Positions 1 to 5,365 of a DNA stretch of 5,500 nt are shown here, piece by piece. A program made the position numbers and the translations under genes. Origin of the DNA: Actinomycetes bacterium (GTDB lineage: Bacteria > Actinomycetota > Acidimicrobiia > Acidimicrobiales > Palsa-688); NCBI GenBank assembly GCA_021815935.1, contig JAKAZH010000133.1, positions 1 to 5,500 on the forward strand, read 5' to 3'. The notes beneath the pieces were generated by a model that saw only the letters and a program-made list of their open reading frames with translations, made no database searches and was not told the DNA's origin. Every line of letters begins with the position of its first letter. Within the stretch, counting starts at the first letter, position 1.

Positions 1-314
1 CGGGGAAGCACGCTGTCAACGGGCTGGTGAAGTCTGCAGCGAGAGAGGTCGGAACGCTCGGAATCACCGTGAACGCGTTGCTTCCGGGAATTATCGAGAC
101 CGACATTGTCCGCGACACGGGCCCGGCGTCTGCACAGGCGATGGGCTTGGAGAGCTATGACGCGATGATCGGACTGTTCTGCCAGGAATCGTCGATCAAA
201 CGGCCGAATCGCTCTGAAGAGGTTGCTGCGGTCGCCGTCTTGCTGGCATCAGACGCCGGGCGCAACATGACCGGCTGCCTGTTTCCTATCGACGGTGGGA
301 CAATGCCGTATTAG
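1..314 (+). CDS. Short-chain dehydrogenase/reductase (SDR), C-terminal part
   Basis: This is the 3' end of a classical SDR gene, an NAD(P)-dependent cytoplasmic oxidoreductase acting on alcohols or ketones. The frame is open from position 3, giving 103 residues and a TAG stop at 312-314. It begins GKHAVNGLVK, where the lysine (codon 6-8) fits the catalytic Lys of the YxxxK motif; the Tyr would lie just off the window. Next comes VNALLPGIIETD, matching the VNxxxPGxxxT cofactor-side motif. A variable substrate-lid segment follows, and then the family C-terminus with SEEVAAVAVLLAS and PIDGGTMPY. The Rossmann glycine motif is off the window, so NAD versus NADP cannot be judged. A GTG at 27 is in frame but is not the real start, because SDR homology continues upstream of it. 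The gene is co-directional with the transporter but separated by 166 bp with its own promoter-like signals. The exact substrate is unknown; the fold assignment is firm. Confidence 0.93.
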   Translation, partial: GKHAVNGLVKSAAREVGTLGITVNALLPGIIETDIVRDTGPASAQAMGLESYDAMIGLFCQESSIKRPNRSEEVAAVAVLLASDAGRNMTGCLFPIDGGTMPY

Positions 315-334
315 AAGCAATGAAGTATTAGAGC
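301..334 (+). repeat. Imperfect 17-bp tandem duplication over the SDR stop codon
   Basis: Copy 1 (301-317, CAATGCCGTATTAGAAG) and copy 2 (318-334, CAATGAAGTATTAGAGC) lie head to tail. They match at 13 of their first 15 bases, including the 8-mer GTATTAGA. Copy 1 contains the last SDR codons and the TAG stop. Copy 2 is wholly non-coding. It looks like a small slippage duplication at the gene's 3' end; no function is implied. Confidence 0.6.
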
Positions 335-361
335 TGTGAAGGGCCGCGAACGCAGTTAGCG

Positions 362-399
362 GGACATGCACCCAGATCAAACTTATTGTTGGACATGCA
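362..399 (+). repeat. 9-bp direct repeat GGACATGCA, possible operator half-sites
   Basis: GGACATGCA occurs exactly at 362-370 and again at 391-399, start to start 29 bp, in the AT-richer region upstream of the transporter operon. The second copy overlaps the candidate -35 hexamer (389-394). Repeated short sites around a -35 box are a common arrangement for a transcriptional regulator. No regulator gene is visible in the window, so this is a candidate only. Confidence 0.35.
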
Positions 400-417
400 A
401 TAGCAAGGCGTCAAAAT
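389..417 (+). promoter_or_regulatory. Candidate sigma70-type promoter for the transporter operon
   Basis: TTGGAC (389-394) and CAAAAT (412-417) are separated by 17 bp. CAAAAT matches four of six positions of TATAAT. The region 381-445 is clearly richer in A/T than the genes on both sides, as expected of a promoter. Transcription would begin near 424, leaving a leader of roughly 57 nt before the ATG at 481. Both hexamers are imperfect and other nearby hexamers could serve, so the exact boxes are tentative even though a promoter somewhere in 340-445 is likely. Confidence 0.35.
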
Positions 418-443
418 AACTGTTACTGTAAGCGTCTAAATTC

Positions 444-467
444 TCGCACCGGCAGATGTCGGTGCGA
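444..467 (+). promoter_or_regulatory. Inverted repeat in the leader, abutting the ribosome binding site
   Basis: TCGCACCG (444-451) and CGGTGCGA (460-467) are perfect reverse complements around an 8-nt centre, giving an 8-bp, mostly G/C stem. The last base of the right arm is the first A of the Shine-Dalgarno sequence AAGGAGGG (467-474). It could be a dimeric repressor operator just downstream of the promoter, or an RNA hairpin in the leader that influences ribosome access or mRNA stability. There is no U-run, so it is not a terminator. Confidence 0.45.
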
Positions 468-474
468 AGGAGGG
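467..474 (+). promoter_or_regulatory. Strong ribosome binding site of the solute-binding protein gene
   Basis: AAGGAGGG lies 6 nt before the ATG at 481, a near-perfect anti-16S match. It fixes the start of the binding-protein gene and is much stronger than anything before the ATPase gene, consistent with the binding protein being needed in excess. Confidence 0.85.
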
Positions 475-480
475 AATCCA

Positions 481-1707
481 ATGTTCAGTCACTCTCGTTC
501 CCGACTGTCACGAGCCTTGACAGCGGGCGTCGTTACCGTCGCAATCGCCGGGACCTTGTCGGCGTGCAGTTCGTCCAAGACGACCTCCACCTCGGCCACG
601 ACCGCGGCCTCAAGCTCTGCCACTACCGCAGGATCTTCGGGGGCGACCTCGGCGACGACAAGCGGAGCGTCGGCTGAAGTCACAGCAGCAGAGCAGATCG
701 TCGCGTCGGCGGAGAACCTTCCGACGACCATACCCCAGACAACTCCCCTCACCTCCGCCCCGCCGAAGGGTAAGACCTTCGTGTTCCTTCAGTGCGAGGT
801 AGCCCAGTGCACCGACATCGCGAGCGGGATCAAGGCTGCGACCGCAGCGGTCGGCTGGAACTTGAAGACAATTCCGTTCCAGTCGTCGAACCCGGCGACG
901 CTCGTTTCTGCGATGCAGCAGGCGCTTCAGTACAACCCGGTGGCAGTCGCCTTCTCCGGCCTTCCCGAGGTGACGTGGCAGAGCGAGATCCCCGCCTACC
1001 AGAAAGCAGGCGTCATTATGATCCCCGCCTTCATGGGACCCCTGACGACGCCTTCGCCGGTTCTTCCCTACGACATCGGCGCCTACAACGGCACCGTGAC
1101 TTCTGCGAAGCAGATAGCAGCGTGGGTAACCGAGAAGTCGAACGGGACCGGTAAAGTCCTGCTCGTCGGCGTACCGTCGTTCCCGCTGCTCGCTGTCTAC
1201 GGTACGGCCTTTAATGCTGCGCTTGCCAAGGACTGCAGCGGGTGCTCGATCTCCACTATCAACGCAACCATCCCCGAGGTGGATGCAGGTCAGATCGACT
1301 CCCTGATCGTCTCAGCACTACAGAAGGACCCGACCATCAAGTACGTGTCGGTGGTGGACGGCGCCTTCGTCGACGGTCTTCCGTCCGCCCTGGCGGCCGC
1401 CGGCTTGACCGGGAAGGTTTCGATCACCGGCATCGGCGCTGACGTCGCCAACGAGACCAACATCACTACCGGTGGGGACTTCAAGGCGTTCACCGCCCTG
1501 GCCACCCTGTTCTCAGGCTGGTTGATGGTCGACGCAGCACTACGCCACGTCGAGGGCATGCCCGCTACAGCATCCAACGACGGCGGCTTCCCCGGCATGC
1601 TGCTCACCCAGAAGTCGATGTCGACCAACCATGTAGCTATTGCGAACTCGTTCAACTACCCGACCAACTACGCACAGCAATTCATGTCGCTGTGGCACGT
1701 GGGTTGA
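481..1707 (+). CDS. Sugar-type ABC transporter solute-binding lipoprotein (periplasmic-binding-protein type I fold)
   Basis: This is the extracytoplasmic receptor of the importer encoded by the next two genes; it would be anchored to the outer face of the membrane by a lipid on Cys29. The 408 residues begin with a basic n-region, a hydrophobic stretch (residues 12-26) and the lipobox LSAC (26-29). Residues 30-65 are an almost pure Ser/Thr/Ala/Gly linker with one Lys. The binding domain starts near residue 98 with KTFVFLQCEVAQC. It continues with the helix IASGIKAATAAVGW and with SAMQQALQYNPVAVAF, typical of the Peripla_BP_4 (ribose/galactose-like) family, and later has AGVIMIPAF and KVLLVGVP. 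Two closely spaced cysteine pairs, C105/C110 and C252/C255, could form disulfides outside the cell. The protein is longer than E. coli RbsB, mainly through the linker and an N-terminal extension. The ATG at 481 has a strong ribosome binding site, and the stop is TGA at 1705-1707. The ligand is unknown: family labels say sugar, but the neighbours (SDR, esterase-like hydrolase) suggest another small molecule. Confidence 0.92.
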   Translation: MFSHSRSRLSRALTAGVVTVAIAGTLSACSSSKTTSTSATTAASSSATTAGSSGATSATTSGASAEVTAAEQIVASAENLPTTIPQTTPLTSAPPKGKTFVFLQCEVAQCTDIASGIKAATAAVGWNLKTIPFQSSNPATLVSAMQQALQYNPVAVAFSGLPEVTWQSEIPAYQKAGVIMIPAFMGPLTTPSPVLPYDIGAYNGTVTSAKQIAAWVTEKSNGTGKVLLVGVPSFPLLAVYGTAFNAALAKDCSGCSISTINATIPEVDAGQIDSLIVSALQKDPTIKYVSVVDGAFVDGLPSALAAAGLTGKVSITGIGADVANETNITTGGDFKAFTALATLFSGWLMVDAALRHVEGMPATASNDGGFPGMLLTQKSMSTNHVAIANSFNYPTNYAQQFMSLWHVG

Positions 1708-3266
1708 CCGATGAGGCACGCAGCGGGTCGCCGACCCGCTGCGTGCTATCGGTCCAAGGCGTATCCAAGACATTTGCGGGGGCCCGGGCCCTTGACGGGT
1801 TCGACTTGGAGATACAGTCCGGTGAGATCCACGCCCTTCTGGGGGAGAACGGGTCGGGAAAGTCGACGCTGATCAAGATCCTCTCCGGCTACCACCAGCC
1901 GGATCCGGGGGGCAGAGTTCTAGTCGACTCGCAGCCCCTCGAGCTTGGCTCCTCGGAGTCCTCGTTCCATCTCGGCTGCCGCTTCGTTCACCAAGAGCTG
2001 GGTCTTGTGCCGACCTTGTCGGTGCTTGACAACCTCGCCCTCAATAGCGGGTTCCCGACGCGCTGGGGGACGATCAACACCGGCGAGGCCCGCAGGCAGG
2101 CCGAAGCCGACTTGGCGCGGGTCGGCGTCGGCGTCGATCCATCGACTCCCGTAGCGCTGCTGTCGCCGGCGCAGAAGACGGGGGTGGCCGTCGCTCGAGC
2201 TCTGCGGCAGTTGGGGCGTGACGGCAACGAGGTCAAGCTGCTGGTACTCGACGAGCCGACGGCAACTTTGCCGGAGAGTGAAGTGGAGCACCTGCTGTCC
2301 ATCGTCCGCCGTGTAGCGGACCGGGGCATCGGGGTCTTGTACGTCACGCACCGCCTCGACGAGGTATTCGAGATTGCGGAGAACGCCACGGTGCTACGTG
2401 ACGGCCACAAAGTCGCGACCCGACCCGTGTCCACGCTCGACCGCCGTACGCTGGTGACACTCCTCGTCGGATCCGAGCTCGACGAGGTACACAGGGAATC
2501 TGCGGCGATGCACACGGCGAGCGCCGATGCGATGCTCAGGGTAACCAACCTGCGCTCGGCACCGCTCGACGATGTCTCCTTCGACGTCGGACCCGGCGCC
2601 ATCGTAGGCATAGCGGGGATCACCGGGTCGGGGCGTGACGTCGTGCTAGGCGCAGTCTTTGGGGCCGTCGAGCGCGATGGCGGCACCGTGACAGTCGACG
2701 GCAAGTCGTTGGCAGCTTTCCAGCCGCGATCGGCAATGGATGCCGGAGTCGGGTACCTTCCGGCGGAACGCAAGATCCAGGGAGGGATCATGGAGTTCTC
2801 GGCGCGCGAGAACTTGACTCTCACAGATTTAAAGCCGTTTTGGATCAAAGGACGCCTCAGACGCAGGCCGGAGGCTGCAGAGGCCCGGTCTTGGTTCGAG
2901 CGCCTCGACGTCCGTCCCGGCGGCGCCTTCGAGGTCCCGCTGATGAACTTCAGTGGGGGAAACCAGCAGAAAGTTCTGTTCGGCAAGTGGATGAGACGGC
3001 GCCCGAAAGTGTTTCTCATGGACGAACCGACGCAAGGAGTGGACGTCGGGGCCAAGGCAGCCCTTCATCGCCAGATCTTGGCAGCCGCGGCGGACGGCGC
3101 GGCAGTGGTAATAAGCTCGTCGGACGTGGACGAGTTGGCTGCATTGTGCCACGAGGTTCTGGTCGTGCGAAACGGGAAGATAATCGCCCGCCTCTCGGGT
3201 GACGCCGTGACGGTCGCTGCGATCTCACATGAATCACTTGGTGCCGGCGAGGAGAGAGTTGCGTAA
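1704..3266 (+). CDS. CUT2-type ABC transporter ATP-binding protein, two fused nucleotide-binding domains (RbsA/MglA-like)
   Basis: This is the cytoplasmic motor of the importer. Numbering is from TTG 1704 (520 residues). Domain 1 has Walker A GENGSGKST (47-55), the Q-loop glutamine at 97 in FVHQELG, a degenerate signature LSPAQ (153-157), Walker B LLVLDEP with D183/E184, and H-loop His216. Domain 2 has a broken Walker A, GITGSGRD (305-312), without the Lys. Its signature SGGNQQ (417-422) is intact, as is Walker B with D440/E441 in DEPTQG. Ser473 stands in the H-loop position. Loss of Walker A and the H-loop in domain 2 is normal for this family. The start is uncertain. TTG 1704 overlaps the previous stop (TTGA). 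GTG 1692 would overlap by 16 nt. GTG 1743 would begin MLSVQGVSKTF, close to where family homology starts, but it sits inside a strong hairpin. None has a good ribosome binding site, so translational coupling to the upstream gene is likely. The end overlaps the permease ATG by one base. Confidence 0.92.
   Translation: MTDEARSGSPTRCVLSVQGVSKTFAGARALDGFDLEIQSGEIHALLGENGSGKSTLIKILSGYHQPDPGGRVLVDSQPLELGSSESSFHLGCRFVHQELGLVPTLSVLDNLALNSGFPTRWGTINTGEARRQAEADLARVGVGVDPSTPVALLSPAQKTGVAVARALRQLGRDGNEVKLLVLDEPTATLPESEVEHLLSIVRRVADRGIGVLYVTHRLDEVFEIAENATVLRDGHKVATRPVSTLDRRTLVTLLVGSELDEVHRESAAMHTASADAMLRVTNLRSAPLDDVSFDVGPGAIVGIAGITGSGRDVVLGAVFGAVERDGGTVTVDGKSLAAFQPRSAMDAGVGYLPAERKIQGGIMEFSARENLTLTDLKPFWIKGRLRRRPEAAEARSWFERLDVRPGGAFEVPLMNFSGGNQQKVLFGKWMRRRPKVFLMDEPTQGVDVGAKAALHRQILAAAADGAAVVISSSDVDELAALCHEVLVVRNGKIIARLSGDAVTVAAISHESLGAGEERVA
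1716..1746 (+). repeat. Perfect 31-nt palindrome (15-bp arms) between the binding-protein and ATPase genes
   Basis: The left arm GCACGCAGCGGGTCG (1716-1730) and right arm CGACCCGCTGCGTGC (1732-1746) are exact reverse complements about a single C at 1731. As RNA this gives a stem of about 13 bp with a small loop, almost entirely G/C. It starts 9 nt after the TGA of the binding-protein gene and is followed by UAUCGGUCC, so it lacks the U-tract of an intrinsic terminator. The most likely role is a 3' stabiliser of the binding-protein mRNA and/or a partial block to downstream expression, as known for intergenic stem-loops in other binding-protein-dependent transport operons. It also overlaps the possible ATPase start GTG at 1743. 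Confidence 0.8.
3249..3256 (+). promoter_or_regulatory. Ribosome binding site of the permease gene
   Basis: GAGGAGAG lies inside the last ATPase codons. Its GGAGAG core (3251-3256) is 9 nt before the permease ATG at 3266. It supports that start, which overlaps the ATPase TAA stop by one base (TAATG). Confidence 0.7.
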
Positions 3267-4309
3267 TGAGCCAACCACGAAGAACCATTAACTTTGGACT
3301 GGACCGCTTCAGCGGGTTCTACCTGTGGGCTTTGGCGATCCTGGTCTTCGGCGTCTGGAAACCGCACCTCTTCCTGACCCAGGCAACTCTTCACTCGGTC
3401 GCGTCGTCCCAGGCGATCGGAGCGATGCTGGCGATAGCGGTGCTTGTCCCTCTCGCTGCAGGGGCCTTCGACCTGTCGATAGGGGCCACCATAAACCTGT
3501 CTGCGATCATGGTTGCCTGGCTGCAAAGCGCTCACCACTGGAACATGTGGCCGGCGATGTTTGTCGCGGTTGGCGCAACCTTCTTGGTAGGCGTGGTCAA
3601 CGGATTCATCGTGGTCAAGCTGCGGATCAACTCGTTCATAGCGACGCTCGGTATGGCCACGGTCGTTGCCGCGATCCAAACCATCGTCTCTGGTAACAGC
3701 CAACCTTTGCCGCCGACCGCGGCAGCCTGGAACAACCTCACGCAGCGGACGGTCGGAGGATTCCAAATTGTCGTGCTGTACCTGGTCGTCGCGGCAATTT
3801 TCTTCTGGTGGCTCCTCGAACACACCCCTGCCGGCCGGTACATCCACGCCACCGGCGGCAATCAGGAGGCTGCCAGGCTTGCCGGTGTGCGGGTCAACTA
3901 CTGGACCTGGACGACGCTGATCATCTCGGCGACCGTGTCAGGAATCGCAGGCGTCCTCTACAGCTCGCTGTCAGGACCGTCACTCAGCTTCGGCGCCACC
4001 CTCCTCCTGCCTGCGTTCGCAGCAGCGTTCCTCGGCTCGACACAGCTCAAGCCAGGCCGTTTCAACGTGTGGGGGACGATGCTCGCCGTGTATGTCCTGG
4101 CGACGGGAGTCAAGGGTCTTCAGCTGATCACCGGGGTGCAGTGGCTGAACGACATGTTCAACGGTGTCGCGCTGATCGTCGCAGTCGGTTTCGCCGTCTG
4201 GCGCCAGCGCAGCGCAGCCTCGCGTCGCAGGAGCGCAACCGGACAGGACCTTCCTGACGCTGAGGCCACGAATGAGCAGGCCGAGGTCGCCGGAGCATCC
4301 ACCGGGTGA
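3266..4309 (+). CDS. CUT2-type ABC transporter permease (RbsC-like, BPD_transp_2 family)
   Basis: This is the membrane channel of the importer, 347 residues, probably acting as a homodimer because only one permease gene is present. It is strongly hydrophobic with roughly eight to ten membrane segments; clear ones lie near residues 18-31, 46-66, 96-117, 124-142, 166-184, 215-232 and 294-320. Family hallmarks are visible. GAFDLSIGA (66-74) corresponds to the GGIDLSVG motif. NSFIATLGM (122-130) precedes a membrane helix. GGNQEAARLAGVRV (197-210) is the cytoplasmic loop that contacts the ATPase. The C-terminus (about 322-347) is a hydrophilic tail rich in Arg, Ala and Glu. The ATG has a ribosome binding site and a one-base overlap with the ATPase stop, so the two are surely co-translated. 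The stop is TGA 4307-4309. The transported compound cannot be read from the sequence. Confidence 0.93.
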   Translation: MSQPRRTINFGLDRFSGFYLWALAILVFGVWKPHLFLTQATLHSVASSQAIGAMLAIAVLVPLAAGAFDLSIGATINLSAIMVAWLQSAHHWNMWPAMFVAVGATFLVGVVNGFIVVKLRINSFIATLGMATVVAAIQTIVSGNSQPLPPTAAAWNNLTQRTVGGFQIVVLYLVVAAIFFWWLLEHTPAGRYIHATGGNQEAARLAGVRVNYWTWTTLIISATVSGIAGVLYSSLSGPSLSFGATLLLPAFAAAFLGSTQLKPGRFNVWGTMLAVYVLATGVKGLQLITGVQWLNDMFNGVALIVAVGFAVWRQRSAASRRRSATGQDLPDAEATNEQAEVAGASTG

Positions 4310-4378
4310 TCTGGCGAATGTCTCCGTGATGCGTCGTCGAAAACGCGTGCTATCCATCCGAACCCCCCTGGCCTTGTG

Positions 4379-4383
4379 AAGGA
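4379..4383 (+). promoter_or_regulatory. Ribosome binding site deciding the hydrolase start
   Basis: AAGGA lies 7 nt before ATG 4391. An in-frame GTG at 4376 would add five residues but has only CCCCCCTGGCCTT upstream and no purine-rich site. ATG 4391 is therefore preferred. Confidence 0.7.
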
Positions 4384-4390
4384 CTTAAAG

Positions 4391-5305
4391 ATGCTTGAGC
4401 TCGACTCCGACATAGCGGAAATAGTCGCGATGTTCCCGCTCGGGACTGTAAACGCAGAGACTCTCGAAGCGGTGAGGCAAGCCGACCTTGGGCCGGCACC
4501 GGAACTGTCGGATCAGGTGCTCCGCCAGGACCATGTGGTGCCTGGAGATCCCGATGTGGTCGTACGTGTCTACAGACCGCTCGGCCTCGTTGGCCCGCTC
4601 CCTTGCGTGTTCTGGGTACACGGAGGCGGCTACGTACTCGGTAGTTACTCGATGGACGACGCCCGCTTCGACGCGTGGTGCCTTGCCTACGGAGCAGTCG
4701 GCGTCTCGGTCGACTACAGGCTGGCGCCGGAAAGCCCCTACCCGGCGCCCCTCGAAGATTGCTACTCGGCGCTTCACTGGGTGTGGCGCAGCCATGAGAA
4801 CCTTGGAGTCGACCCCGATCGGATAGGGATCGCCGGGATAAGCGCCGGGGGCGGACTCGCCGCGGCGCTGGCGATACTTGCCCGGGATCGAGGCGAAGTT
4901 CCGCTCATCTTCCAGCTCCTCGAATGCCCGATGCTCGACGACCGCCAGATCAGTCCTTCGAGCAGGCTTGAAGGACTCGCGATCTGGAACCGCGAATCAA
5001 ACGAATTCGGGTGGCGTTCATACCTCGGGGATCTCTACGGCAGCCCCGACGTGCCCGGCTGCGCTGCAGCATCACGAGAGGCGGACCTGAGCGGGCTTCC
5101 ACCTGCATACGTTTGCGTCGGGGCGCTCGACGGTTTTCGCGACGAGAACGTCGAGTACGCCGGCCGGCTCAACGAGGCCGGGGTGCCGACGGAGTTGCAC
5201 GTCTACAGCGGTGCTCCTCACGCTGTAGGCGTGTTCGCCGGAACCTCAGTCGGAGCGCGATACAACCGAGGCCTGGCGGAGTGGCTCGGGCGTCAGCTCT
5301 CCTGA
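4391..5305 (+). CDS. Alpha/beta hydrolase of the hormone-sensitive lipase (HSL, family IV esterase) type
   Basis: This is a probable cytoplasmic carboxylesterase or related ester hydrolase, 304 residues from ATG 4391, the usual length for the family. The oxyanion-hole motif HGGG is at 77-80, followed by the HSL-typical YRLAPE (109-114). The nucleophile elbow GISAGG has Ser151; the usual family form is GDSAGG, so Asp is replaced by Ile. Asp247 in ALDGFRDE and His277 in GAPHAVG complete a plausible Ser-Asp-His triad. The N-terminal 60 residues are variable and would form the cap over the active site. No signal peptide is seen. The gene follows the permease by 81 bp on the same strand with no terminator or convincing promoter between, so it is probably part of the transporter operon. 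A natural reading is that it cleaves an ester in the imported compound or a pathway intermediate, but this is inference. Fold and triad are secure; the substrate is not. Confidence 0.93.
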   Translation: MLELDSDIAEIVAMFPLGTVNAETLEAVRQADLGPAPELSDQVLRQDHVVPGDPDVVVRVYRPLGLVGPLPCVFWVHGGGYVLGSYSMDDARFDAWCLAYGAVGVSVDYRLAPESPYPAPLEDCYSALHWVWRSHENLGVDPDRIGIAGISAGGGLAAALAILARDRGEVPLIFQLLECPMLDDRQISPSSRLEGLAIWNRESNEFGWRSYLGDLYGSPDVPGCAAASREADLSGLPPAYVCVGALDGFRDENVEYAGRLNEAGVPTELHVYSGAPHAVGVFAGTSVGARYNRGLAEWLGRQLS

Positions 5306-5365
5306 GCCGCTAGCAGCCCACGCGAAGTAGCTGTCTGCACTGTGTTTAGCGTTGTAGACGAAGGA

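Noticed and set aside
456..677. Overlapping plus-strand frame starting upstream of the lipoprotein
   Set aside because: It is out of frame with a strongly supported lipoprotein, has no ribosome binding site of its own, and its product is Arg/Asp-rich with no motif.
1716..1746. Intrinsic terminator after the binding-protein gene
   Set aside because: The stem is strong enough, but the following bases (TATCGGTCC) are not a T-tract, and the ATPase gene follows immediately in the same operon.
1780..1791. 12-bp palindrome GGGCCCGGGCCC early in the ATPase gene
   Set aside because: It is inside conserved coding sequence (AGARAL). With GC-rich codons a 12-bp self-complementary G/C run has a simple coding explanation, unlike the 31-nt palindrome upstream.
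1988..3055. Long minus-strand open frame (355 codons) opposite the ATPase gene
   Set aside because: It is antisense to an unmistakable ABC ATPase. The translation is a Ser/Thr/Arg/Pro-rich sequence with no recognisable motif, as expected from the mirror of GC-biased codons.
3065..3847. Minus-strand open frame (260 codons) opposite the ATPase end and permease
   Set aside because: It spans the junction of two real genes. Its product is an Arg/Asp/Gln-rich low-information sequence with no domain; it is a shadow of the permease coding strand.
4310..4390. Promoter or terminator between the permease and the hydrolase
   Set aside because: Only a weak GCGT/ACGC pairing around 4331-4345 and a C-run are present, with no convincing -35/-10 pair and no hairpin plus T-tract.
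5306..5365. Bidirectional terminator between the convergent hydrolase and the minus-strand gene
   Set aside because: This position is expected to hold one, but no stem of useful length followed by a T-run is visible on either strand.
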